Shown piece by piece: positions 1-6,130 of a stretch of 20,923 nucleotides of DNA. The DNA comes from a virus. The DNA lies in the IMG/VR virus record IMGVR_UViG_3300042861_000569, positions 1-20,923 of that record. The stretch is one strand, 5' to 3'. A model generated the notes under the pieces. The model worked only from the letters and a program-made list of their open reading frames with translations. It was not told the DNA's origin and searched no databases. Within the stretch, counting starts at the first letter, position 1; every line of letters begins with the position of its first letter. Position numbers and translations under genes: made by a program.

Positions 1-511
1 ACATAGTGAACAAGGGCATCAGCGGAGCGATACCCAAGTTGTAAAAAAAATCTTTCGCACCTCCCTTGCTCAACTTCTCAAATACTTGCAGCTTCTGCTC
101 GTGTATATCAATGCTCACTGCCGCAGGATTCTCGTCTTCGCGCACTATCCAAGTCGCTGCAATGTTAAGCAAAATGTCGCGGTGTATCACTGTGTCTTGC
201 CTTTCGCGGATGATGTGGATGTATGCAGCAACGAGCGCAGCATTCTTTGCGTTGCTCAGTCCTGCGCCAAGTGCCTTCTCCATTCCTTCCAGTATCAACT
301 CCATCTCAGTTCCGCTTATGCCGCAGCTAAGTCGCTCAAGCAATCCCATCGACATTGAGAATCTTTCCAGTGGTAAGTTCAGCTCTTTCGGGAAGCGGTA
401 GTAGGTGTGCCCCTCGTGCTCGAATACTTTTACTAAGTTGTACTCCGACTTCTTTTGCTTACTGCGGAAGATAGAGCGCACTTGCTCTTTTAATTTGTTT
501 ATGTACTTCAT
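1..511 (-). CDS. Conserved phage protein, C-terminus off the window edge
   Basis: A reading frame opens with ATG at 511 and stays open to base 1, giving 170 residues with no stop, so the 3' end lies outside the window. The protein begins MKYINKLKEQVRSIFRSK, continues with a Y-x-L-V-K-V-F-E-x-x-G-x-x-Y-Y-R-F segment and is then mostly helical. It resembles an uncharacterised small protein that I associate with packaging or head modules of Bacteroidota phages; this is recall of family pattern, not a search. Its start overlaps the preceding gene by 53 nt. I keep this start because the basic amphipathic N-terminus and the YYRF segment follow it directly, and the next in-frame Met is about 50 residues on. 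Function unknown; a head, portal-adjacent or packaging role is inferred from position only. Confidence 0.8.
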   Translation of the reverse strand, partial: MKYINKLKEQVRSIFRSKQKKSEYNLVKVFEHEGHTYYRFPKELNLPLERFSMSMGLLERLSCGISGTEMELILEGMEKALGAGLSNAKNAALVAAYIHIIRERQDTVIHRDILLNIAATWIVREDENPAAVSIDIHEQKLQVFEKLSKGGAKDFFYNLGIAPLMPLFTM

Positions 512-716
512 TGATTGATTCTTTTATTTGCAATTCATTAGCGTTGGACATCTTTACAATTGTGCTTCTGCCATCGTGGAAGATATACATAATCTCATTT
601 AAGTTTACAATTATGTCAGTGTATCCAAGCTCCTCTGTTGTTAACTCTTGCAACTGCTCATCCTCAGTGTCCATAAACTGAATTAGCTTAGTATGAACGT
701 GGATAAACGCTGCCAT
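459..716 (-). CDS. Small FlbD-like beta-strand protein, 85 aa
   Basis: The 85-residue product starts MAAFIHVHTK. It has the pattern hydrophobic strand, I-x-V-N-L-N-E-I, then S-T-I-V-K-M-S-N-A-N-E-L and K-E-S-I-N-E-V. This layout (short strand, 'vN...I', 'T.i...ng', 'Es..EV') resembles the FlbD-type fold found in many small phage proteins; the resemblance is by eye. I chose the ATG at 716, two bases after the upstream stop, over an in-frame start at 794 that would lie inside the upstream gene. It sits between the zinc-ribbon protein and the partial gene at the left edge, which it overlaps by 53 nt. No function can be assigned; it is probably cytoplasmic. Confidence 0.72.
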   Translation of the reverse strand: MAAFIHVHTKLIQFMDTEDEQLQELTTEELGYTDIIVNLNEIMYIFHDGRSTIVKMSNANELQIKESINEVHKQIKRASALYLPQ

Positions 717-718
717 CG

Positions 719-925
719 CTACCAGTAACCGAATGGACACTGCGCATCTTCTACTCGCGTCTTCGCAGGCAGGAAGCAGCCGCATTCGTTGCAAGCGTTG
801 AGCTTCTTGTTCTTATGTTGGCACAAGTTACATATCGCAGTGCGCGGCTTGCTCAGCTCCGTCTTCTTCTTGTTACTGGTAACATAGTACCACCAACCTT
901 CAACTATTGCAAATATCCTGCTCAT
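719..925 (-). CDS. Small zinc-ribbon protein (DUF6171-like), 68 aa
   Basis: The 68-residue protein starts MSRIFAIVEGWW and carries six cysteines in a C32-x2-C35-x9-C45-x2-C48-x-C50-x12-C63 arrangement, ending CPFGYW. The 'R..iC..C ... C..CGC ... CP..W' pattern is the one I associate with DUF6171-type zinc ribbons common in phage late regions. Four or more of the cysteines probably bind zinc. I prefer the ATG at 925 because it gives a 4-nt ATGA overlap with the upstream stop, while the upstream extension to 1021 would be read inside the neighbouring gene. Function unknown; it could be a structural adaptor or a small nucleic-acid-binding protein. Confidence 0.75.
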   Translation of the reverse strand: MSRIFAIVEGWWYYVTSNKKKTELSKPRTAICNLCQHKNKKLNACNECGCFLPAKTRVEDAQCPFGYW

Positions 926-1236
926 TGTATCAATGCCGCTGAGAATGATAAACACTTGTATATATCGCCATCGATTGTGATGTCTTCCTGCGTTTGTTGC
1001 CCTGCGGTCAATGTTACCCATATCGTATAACCTTGCATCGGGTCAAGGTTCAGCCCTTCAATTGTTATGATGCCACCTTCATCGCTCTCTGCTTCAATCA
1101 TCATTATGTTGCCAGTGGCATTGTGCTGCACCCATACGAAGTATTCGGTATCAGGCTCAACAGCCCCGAAGGTGAAAGTTCCCAAGCAAGCATCTATGTA
1201 GTTGCCTGCATTGTAACAAGGTGTGCATACGCTCAT
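922..1236 (-). CDS. Hypothetical beta-rich phage protein, 104 aa
   Basis: This 104-residue protein starts MSVCTPCYNAGNYIDAC, with four cysteines in its first 17 residues. Beta-strand-like stretches follow, with Y-F-V-W-V, I-I-T-I-E-G-L and Y-T-I-W-V-T. The strand pattern suggests a small beta-sandwich or fibronectin-like fold, perhaps a virion decoration or head protein, since it directly follows the large terminase (ATGA overlap) in the packaging and head region. The N-terminal cysteines could bind a metal or form disulfides. I do not recognise a named family, and the structural role is inferred. Confidence 0.72.
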   Translation of the reverse strand: MSVCTPCYNAGNYIDACLGTFTFGAVEPDTEYFVWVQHNATGNIMMIEAESDEGGIITIEGLNLDPMQGYTIWVTLTAGQQTQEDITIDGDIYKCLSFSAALIQ

Positions 1237-2510
1237 AAGTATCGTTTAAGTATTGCGTTTACAAAGTAACGAAAACAATCTAAGAAATCTGCACGCTCGC
1301 TTAATATTTTTCTATTGCTCTTAATGATGCTGCCGTTTGAATCGCACTGCACTTGCTTTGCATCGAACACGAAGCCCTTACACTTTACTGAGTTTGCCCT
1401 GATATCGAGCTTCCGAAGCGCAGCATTGCAATCAATGCGGCTGTTGTAGTGGGTTGGGTTGGCAGGAATAATAATCTGTGAATCGCTGAGGTGTAGCCTG
1501 CGCTTAATCTGAGTGTATGCGCTTGAGTTGTCGCGCTGTTGCACTGTGCCGCCTTTACCCATCGCATCACCAGTTATGCGCAATAGTCCCATAGGTATTC
1601 CCATTCGCTCGATGTAATCGCAGAACGCATCAACGCTGCCCTTGTCAATCTTTATCTCATCCACCACCACGCAGCCTCTCGGAAGTTGTTGGATGACCAA
1701 TGCGCATAGTGGGTTAATGTTGAAATCGACACTTACGAAGATAGGGATGTTCTTGTTCAGCGTAATGCTATCATCGATGTGCTTCTCATCCTGCCACTCG
1801 TATAAGAACGGATTAGCCACATCATCAAGGATGTCCCAATCGCCCTCGACAAACCTTTGATACTGCACTGGCGGTAACTCTCGCAAGCTCTCAAGGTATT
1901 CGGCAGGAATGTGTGGGTTGTCAGTTATCTTCGATGGTATGTAACTCCAACGCTCAGGCAAGCTCCCGTCTCGATACCTATCGTATATTACTGACTTGAC
2001 CCAGTTGTTAGCAGGGTTGCAAGTTGCCAAGCAAACAATCGGAGGTTTGCCGTGCGCCTTATTCCAACTGCCGATGCGCTCCTGCACCTTATAGAAGGTC
2101 GGCTCTTGCAGTTCGTTCACCTCATCAAGCCCTGCGCCGTTAACCTCAAGACCACGAAAGCGGTTGAGGTCTTTGTCCTCATCAAAGCTCTCAGCCATAA
2201 AGATAAGCTCGCTGCCGTTGTTAAATGTTACAACATTGGTGTCTCGATTCCAACTTCTAATCTTAGCATCTAAGCCATCGCCAAGCAAGCCAGTGAATGA
2301 AGGAAACGTTGTACGCTTTAAATCGGGCAGCGACTTGCGGATGATTACCCATCTACTGCCGCCATAAGTAAGCGCAAGGTTTGCAATAGTCAATAGCAGC
2401 CAATAAGTTTTGCCACCTCGAATCGCGCCGCCGAATACTATCACTCGCTTCTCGCCGCTGATTGCCTGCTTAAATGCGACTGTCTGCGTCTCAGTTAGCG
2501 TATAGCTCAT
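1233..2510 (-). CDS. terL: Terminase large subunit (DNA-packaging ATPase/nuclease)
   Basis: This 425-residue protein is the packaging motor that pumps DNA into the procapsid and cuts concatemers. The N-terminal ATPase domain shows Walker A GGAIRGGKT (27-35), Walker B GAGLDE with catalytic D129-E130, and a motif III-like ATCNP (162-166). The C-terminal RNase H-like nuclease shows S-V-D-F-N-I-N-P with D262 and a later G-D-A with D315, both expected metal ligands. The length is normal for a full terminase. The start at 2510 overlaps the stop of the small-terminase candidate by an ATGA, so the two are translationally coupled. It acts at the portal in the cytoplasm. The identification is secure; the packaging mechanism (cos, pac or other) cannot be told from here. 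Confidence 0.96.
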   Translation of the reverse strand: MSYTLTETQTVAFKQAISGEKRVIVFGGAIRGGKTYWLLLTIANLALTYGGSRWVIIRKSLPDLKRTTFPSFTGLLGDGLDAKIRSWNRDTNVVTFNNGSELIFMAESFDEDKDLNRFRGLEVNGAGLDEVNELQEPTFYKVQERIGSWNKAHGKPPIVCLATCNPANNWVKSVIYDRYRDGSLPERWSYIPSKITDNPHIPAEYLESLRELPPVQYQRFVEGDWDILDDVANPFLYEWQDEKHIDDSITLNKNIPIFVSVDFNINPLCALVIQQLPRGCVVVDEIKIDKGSVDAFCDYIERMGIPMGLLRITGDAMGKGGTVQQRDNSSAYTQIKRRLHLSDSQIIIPANPTHYNSRIDCNAALRKLDIRANSVKCKGFVFDAKQVQCDSNGSIIKSNRKILSERADFLDCFRYFVNAILKRYL

Positions 2511-2812
2511 TCAGCCTTAGGCTCGGTCAATACTATAACCAATGGGTCGCTGCTTGTAATGTTGGTCTCTTGCGTCTGCTTAGGTTTGCCGTAGCCTCTA
2601 TCGAGCAGCATCTCTGCCGCCTTAATGTCACCACGCAATGCCTTAGCTTCAATCGCCTTAAGGATGCGCTCCGCAGTTGTTAGCCCGTTCTTCTCATCGC
2701 CAAGTATATCAGCCATTAGCTTACTCAGCTCAGGTAGCTTCTTGGGTCTGCCGTTAGGGTTTCCCGTTTGTCCTTTCTTGAACTTATGCTTCTCAATGTC
2801 CTTAGCTGCCAT
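2507..2812 (-). CDS. DUF5681-type small terminase candidate, 101 aa
   Basis: The 101-residue product starts MAAKDIEKHKFKKGQTGNPN; the 'FkkGqtGNPnGRPK' signature near the N-terminus is that of DUF5681. The rest is helical (L-P-E-L-S-K-L-M-A-D-I, then an alpha-rich A-E-R-I-L-K-A-I-E-A-K segment) and it ends near K-Q-T-Q-E-T-N. Members of this family often sit directly before terL and are taken as small terminase subunits or packaging adaptors that bind DNA. Here it overlaps terL by 4 nt, which supports that role. I prefer the ATG at 2812 over an upstream in-frame start at 2866, which would run back into the 45-residue gene. A TerS role is likely but not proven. Confidence 0.78.
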   Translation of the reverse strand: MAAKDIEKHKFKKGQTGNPNGRPKKLPELSKLMADILGDEKNGLTTAERILKAIEAKALRGDIKAAEMLLDRGYGKPKQTQETNITSSDPLVIVLTEPKAE

Positions 2813-2822
2813 TGTGCTGTTT

Positions 2823-2960
2823 TTATGCTGTTTTCTTTCTGCTCTTAGCAGCCTCTGCCTCTGCAATCGCCACTGCCTGCGCAGCAGGATAACCTTCGCT
2901 GATTAGCTTGCGGATGTTCATTGCGATAATTGCCTGAGAGTCTCCTTGAAATAGTGGCAT
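2823..2960 (-). CDS. Small conserved phage protein, 45 aa
   Basis: A 45-residue gene starts at the ATG at 2960 and stops with TAA at 2823. It starts MPLFQGDSQAIIAMNIRKLI, continues with S-E-G-Y-P-A-A-Q-A-V-A-I-A, and ends in a basic K-S-R-K-K-T-A tail. The pattern 'MPL..G.Sq..i..Ni..Li..GyP..QAvAIA...a.kSrk' recurs as a small protein in many phage genomes; I recognise the pattern but know no function. It fills the interval between the 103-residue gene and the TerS candidate, with 8 bases to the former and 10 to the latter, as expected for an operon gene. The basic C-terminus suggests nucleic-acid binding. Confidence 0.72.
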   Translation of the reverse strand: MPLFQGDSQAIIAMNIRKLISEGYPAAQAVAIAEAEAAKSRKKTA

Positions 2961-2968
2961 AGTATCAA

Positions 2969-3280
2969 TTACTTTTTATTATACAAAGATATGTTTTTTG
3001 CAATATCAATCTGCTCTTGTGTGAGCTTCAATCTTACAACCTTGTTATACATAATCACATCAGCGGTAAGGTAGCCGTTATCATCGTGCGTTAGCATTCC
3101 TATCAAGTATTCATTAGGCACTTTGACTTGAATATCTTGCGAATCTTCAATGATGCGCTGCATCCTTTCTAAGCCAAATCTTACAAGTGCATCCTGAGCA
3201 CTGCCAGTTATAGTTAAGTAACCTACGAAATGCTCATCTTCAATAACGAAGTATCCGCTGCGCCATCTATTTTTTTGCAT
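2969..3280 (-). CDS. Hypothetical protein, 103 aa
   Basis: This 103-residue protein has an N-terminal strand-rich part (G-Y-F-V-I-E-D-E-H-F-V-G-Y-L-T-I) and a C-terminal helix (L-T-Q-E-Q-I-D-I-A-K-N-I). No motif, membrane segment or cysteine cluster is visible, and I do not recognise it. Its start overlaps the upstream GGxRxGAG gene by 14 nt, so it belongs to the operon that begins at the promoter at 3450-3479 and leads to the terminase genes. A role around packaging or late-gene control is only a guess from position. Confidence 0.65.
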   Translation of the reverse strand: MQKNRWRSGYFVIEDEHFVGYLTITGSAQDALVRFGLERMQRIIEDSQDIQVKVPNEYLIGMLTHDDNGYLTADVIMYNKVVRLKLTQEQIDIAKNISLYNKK

Positions 3281-3443
3281 TAACCCTGTATTGAAGTAAG
3301 TATTGTTTAATCATCTCTCTAACTTCCTCTTTGCGGCTTGCAGGAATCCTCACAGTTAAGTTGCACGTTGCCTCGCCGTATGCAAATGGCGGTCCTGCAC
3401 CTTCGCGCACTCCGCCTCTACGTTCTATTTTCGTTTGTTCCAT
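3267..3443 (-). CDS. Small GGxRxGAG-motif, possible ribbon-helix-helix DNA-binding protein, 58 aa
   Basis: The 58-residue protein starts MEQTKIERRGGVREGAGPP. The 'RGGxRxGAG' signature is followed by N-L-T-V-R-I-P-A-S, then an amphipathic helix E-E-V-R-E-M-I-K-Q-Y-L-L. A basic arm plus one strand (T-V-R-I-P) plus helix is the usual look of small ribbon-helix-helix-like regulators in phages. I choose the ATG at 3443; the in-frame codon at 3452 is TTG and lies within the promoter's -7 box. As the first gene after the 3450-3479 promoter it is well placed to be an early autoregulator of the packaging operon. Regulatory function is inferred from fold and position. Confidence 0.68.
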   Translation of the reverse strand: MEQTKIERRGGVREGAGPPFAYGEATCNLTVRIPASRKEEVREMIKQYLLQYRVNAKK

Positions 3444-3449
3444 TGTTGA

Positions 3450-3479
3450 CAAAGGTAGTAATTAAATTTGATTATGCAA
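3450..3479 (-). promoter_or_regulatory. Bacteroidota-type promoter for the packaging operon
   Basis: On the minus strand a TTG (3477-3479) is followed by exactly 19 bases and then TACCTTTG (3450-3457). This matches the TTG-N19-TAnnTTTG promoter of the primary sigma factor in Bacteroidota without mismatch. The -7 box lies in the short gap between the VRR-NUC gene and the next gene, and the start site would fall almost on the ATG at 3443, so the mRNA would have no or nearly no leader. Confidence 0.72.
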
Positions 3480-3794
3480 TATCACTGCAATAAATTCTGC
3501 TTCACTTCTAACAATGTGATACTCGTGACCGAGTGAAAGGCAGAGCTGTTGGAACTTTATCTGCTCAGGTGACTGCCTGCCGCTTTCGGTCTTCCATTCA
3601 ATCCAACAAGTCTGCCCTTCGGGTTTCAAGTAGCACATATCGGCTACGCCTGCTACAACCCCCATTGCTTTATTCATTGCGCCCTTAATGCCATTTGCAC
3701 TGTTATTATTTATCGCAAATATGCGTCCACGTAAGTCGGGACGGCTGTTCCATAAGTTTTGGAATGCCTTAGATTGCATTTGTATTTCGCTCAT
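3462..3794 (-). CDS. VRR-NUC domain nuclease (resolvase-like), 110 aa
   Basis: The 110-residue protein carries the compact PD-(D/E)XK-type VRR-NUC core: G-V-A-D with D52, then W-I-E-W-K with E66 and K68, then S-P-E-Q with Q78, ending in a short helix. These are the expected metal and phosphate ligands of the fold. Phage members are thought to cut branched DNA, for example Holliday junctions, before or during packaging. The ATG at 3794 is preferred because the upstream in-frame start at 3821 lies in the repeat-rich intergenic region. It follows the putative origin and precedes the packaging promoter, so it is placed between replication and packaging. Domain call confident; substrate inferred. 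Confidence 0.87.
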   Translation of the reverse strand: MSEIQMQSKAFQNLWNSRPDLRGRIFAINNNSANGIKGAMNKAMGVVAGVADMCYLKPEGQTCWIEWKTESGRQSPEQIKFQQLCLSLGHEYHIVRSEAEFIAVILHNQI

Positions 3795-3797
3795 AAC

Positions 3798-3820
3798 TGG
3801 ACAGCTTGACAGCTTGGACA
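3798..3820. repeat. Inverse-orientation TGGACAGCTT-type repeats
   Basis: Three overlapping partial copies of the TGGACA-R-CTT element stand next to each other: TGGACAGCTTG (3798-3808), TGACAGCTTGG (3807-3817) and TTGGACA (3814-3820). They match the reverse complement of the AAGCTGTCCA elements at the other end of the same interval, so the gap is flanked by facing repeat clusters. Confidence 0.6.
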
Positions 3821-3854
3821 CCCTATTTTAGCACTTCCCAAAGTACTATACATA

Positions 3855-3894
3855 ATGTGTGTGTGTGTGCATATGTGCATATGTATATATATAT
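3855..3894. repeat. Perfect 40-nt alternating purine-pyrimidine tract
   Basis: Every base from 3855 to 3894 alternates purine and pyrimidine: a (GT)n run, then GCATAT repeats, then an (AT)n run. Such tracts can adopt Z-DNA or melt easily under negative supercoiling, which would fit a DNA-unwinding element inside an origin. The tract is seen directly; the role is inferred. Confidence 0.7.
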
Positions 3895-3918
3895 CTGTTA
3901 ATAATAGAATAGTAAGTT

Positions 3919-4006
3919 GTAAGTTGTCCAAAAGCTCTGCGGAGTTACTGCTGCAATGGTTTTCGATGGACAACTTACTTTTAGGTAAGCTGTCCAAAGG
4001 TGTCCA
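3919..4006. repeat. GTAAGYTGTCCA repeat cluster with a 12-bp hairpin
   Basis: GTAAGTTGTCCA at 3919-3930 recurs as its exact reverse complement at 3967-3978 and as GTAAGCTGTCCA at 3985-3996; a shorter AGGTGTCCA follows at 3998-4006. The 3967-3978 and 3985-3996 copies form a 12-bp inverted repeat (one wobble position) around a 6-base loop, so they can fold into a hairpin. No T-run follows on the minus strand, so it is not a standard terminator. Confidence 0.7.
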
Positions 4007-6130
4007 TTACATAGAGAGTTTGGAAACAAAGTACATAGTAACTTTGGAGTTACCTCTTGTTTTGCGGTCTTTTTGATATCCGAGAGTTGTTAGGATTGAA
4101 CCAATGCGCTGAGTGTTGAGGTAATTAAACTTAGTTTCCATCATTAAGTATTGCTGAATATCGGTAAGCGACATCCACTCTCCAAAGGCTCTATCTCCAA
4201 CTTCGAGCTTCTTATGTATTAAGTCCTCCTCAGGTGTTGAGTGCTTGAATGCCTCAGTTGATACGTTTAAAAGAGCGATTTCTTCTTTCAATACAGTGTA
4301 TGACTCGCCAGCTAAATACATCGCGTAAAGCTCACGCCAAAGCTCAGCCTTATCGCATTCATTATATAGCTTATGGTCAATGTCAAGTATGTGAATTGGT
4401 ATCTGCCTGCGGTTACCAGTTGGGTCGGATAGTATTTGCGTTTCATTTGATGTGCCGCAGAATACTGCAAGCCTGCGTAGGTCAGTTGATACTCTACCAT
4501 AAGGCTCGCGCACGTTTATAAACTCTTTAGATGTAAGTTCCTTGAGCCGCTTCTCCTCTTTTTTTGATTTGCCGCCATACTCATCATCTAATATTAGAAG
4601 CTTCTTGGTCATTAGTATTTCATCATCTTTTCCTGCATCCATTTTGGATTCAGCAAACAAGAAACGTAGCTCTTTAGGTAGTAAGTATCTAAACCAATGG
4701 GTCTTTCCAGTTCCTTGCTTTTCCCCTGAGAAGATGAGCACTAATGGCGAGTGATTGCCATAAGCAGAAGCAACAGCAGAAACAAGCCACTTGGTAATAA
4801 ACTTATCAGCATTGGGAGTGTCGGTTTTAACACTGGCAAGTAGTTTGGATAAGTTAGGGCGGTTGTCAACTGGCTTTACATCTTGCTCAAAGAACTCGTG
4901 CAGTGGGTTGTAGGTTTGAATACGATTTGAGAATAGTATGGAGGTAATTAAGTCTTTTGTTGACTCTTTAAAAATAGCTTTTGAATCGAGGAAGATTGAG
5001 TTAATGTCGCTATCATCAATCGGCTTGTTGTTAAGTTCTACGTTGCGAGTTATGGTATTTTTGCGCAGTGAAAAAGTATTGACAAATACTGCTATATCGG
5101 CACTTACGTTCTCCGATTTATACTTTATATCCTTGCTTACTATCTGCTGCACTATCTCAGTGCTTTGCTCTTGTGTAATGCCGCCAAACTTTTCGAGATT
5201 TTTTACTATTTCCTCTGAGCCAACTCCTGCTGCACGCTGTGAAGTAGCCGAGCGCATTATCTCTTTTGTTTGATTTGAATAGGCATCTATGCCGTTCTGC
5301 TTGGCGTGAAAGTAGATGGTTGCAATGGTTGACTTATTGCCTTTGCTTTCGCTGTGATTCTTAAGGCAAGCAGTGTACTGCCTATCGCAATCATCTGAGT
5401 TATACTTAGATGAATGCGAAGATAAAGTATGGAAGTGGTCTCGCCCTTGCTCGCCGAACTCACTAACAAGCGCATAGCATATTGAAATCCAATCTGAGTA
5501 ATCTTCGCAGAGGTTAACCTGCTTTTTATCCATTTGCGCAATCATAGAATCAAAGTCAGTTTTTACAACTACTACCTTATTATATTTGATTTCTTTTTTC
5601 TTGGGCAGATACTTCTTAAATACTGGAGCTTTGGTATTTTCATATAGGAAAGGGTCATAAGAAGCAAACCTTGCGCGAGCAACATTCTTGCAGGACTGGT
5701 CGATTATTAGCTGATATGAATTGTAAAGGTAAGATGCAATGCCGTTAAACGCATCAAGATGCCTACTGCCATCTATGCGATAGATAACGCATAAGCCGTT
5801 TCCACTAATGGAAACAAATACAGCATAAGTGTAAGGGTCAGCACTTAACTGCTTTCGCGTTTCTTCAACATTCTCGATGTTGTCTATATCCATTGCGATA
5901 AAGCCTGAGTGAGTGCGTAGCGCATCATCTTTGCGAGCTGCGAATGAGCCGCTGATTGTTACCAGTGGAGCGGTCTTTTTAAGAAGGTCTCTAACTTCTT
6001 TGTTCGGAGCTGCTCTGCATTGCAGCACTATGTCTTGCCATCTTCCTGAGCGTATGCCTTCAAGAAATGAGGTTATTTGGATGTCAACATCTTGGTCATC
6101 CTTGATGTTCTTGTAGTAGGAAATCTGCAT
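4007..6130 (-). CDS. Primase-helicase: BT4734-like N-domain, PriCT-2, SF3-type ATPase
   Basis: The 707-residue protein combines priming and unwinding. Residues about 1-180 match the BT4734/BF3469-type N-terminal domain, with A-M-D-I-D (D81, D83; possible primase metal ligands), S-I-S-G-N-G-L (107-113) and D-x-S-C-K-N-V-x-R-x-R-F-x-S-Y-D-P. Residues about 205-275 look like PriCT-2 (C-E-D-Y-S-D-W). Residues about 440-600 form the VirE/D5-like helicase with Walker A GEKQGTGKT (469-477), Walker B LLILDDE (511-517) and G-N-R-R (572-575). A canonical primase histidine is not obvious in the S-x-S-G-N-G-L region. Its start overlaps the SF2 helicase gene by 35 nt, and the origin-like repeats begin right after its stop. 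Confidence 0.9.
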   Translation of the reverse strand: MQISYYKNIKDDQDVDIQITSFLEGIRSGRWQDIVLQCRAAPNKEVRDLLKKTAPLVTISGSFAARKDDALRTHSGFIAMDIDNIENVEETRKQLSADPYTYAVFVSISGNGLCVIYRIDGSRHLDAFNGIASYLYNSYQLIIDQSCKNVARARFASYDPFLYENTKAPVFKKYLPKKKEIKYNKVVVVKTDFDSMIAQMDKKQVNLCEDYSDWISICYALVSEFGEQGRDHFHTLSSHSSKYNSDDCDRQYTACLKNHSESKGNKSTIATIYFHAKQNGIDAYSNQTKEIMRSATSQRAAGVGSEEIVKNLEKFGGITQEQSTEIVQQIVSKDIKYKSENVSADIAVFVNTFSLRKNTITRNVELNNKPIDDSDINSIFLDSKAIFKESTKDLITSILFSNRIQTYNPLHEFFEQDVKPVDNRPNLSKLLASVKTDTPNADKFITKWLVSAVASAYGNHSPLVLIFSGEKQGTGKTHWFRYLLPKELRFLFAESKMDAGKDDEILMTKKLLILDDEYGGKSKKEEKRLKELTSKEFINVREPYGRVSTDLRRLAVFCGTSNETQILSDPTGNRRQIPIHILDIDHKLYNECDKAELWRELYAMYLAGESYTVLKEEIALLNVSTEAFKHSTPEEDLIHKKLEVGDRAFGEWMSLTDIQQYLMMETKFNYLNTQRIGSILTTLGYQKDRKTRGNSKVTMYFVSKLSM

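Larger units (their letters stand above)
3795..4006. other. Putative replication origin: iteron cluster beside an alternating pur/pyr tract
   Basis: This 212-base gene-free interval lies between the primase-helicase and VRR-NUC genes. It holds several copies of a GTAAGYTGTCCA-type element in both orientations: plus at 3919-3930, exact inverse at 3967-3978, one-mismatch plus at 3985-3996, shorter plus AGGTGTCCA at 3998-4006, and inverse forms around 3798-3808, 3807-3817 and 3814-3820. Between the two groups lies an AT- and GT-rich tract. Iterons around an easily melted tract next to the primase gene are the usual layout of a phage origin. It could instead be a binding-site cluster for a regulator. 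No open frame worth calling is present. Confidence 0.55.

Noticed and set aside
66-401. Plus-strand open frames at the left edge
   Set aside because: They lie opposite the partial minus-strand gene at 1-511, whose protein has recognisable phage family features; the plus-strand products are Ser/Cys-rich and featureless.
2984-2991. TAnnTTTG box (TATCTTTG) before the 45-residue and TerS genes
   Set aside because: It is in the end of a coding frame and has no TTG at 18-20 bases upstream; probably chance.
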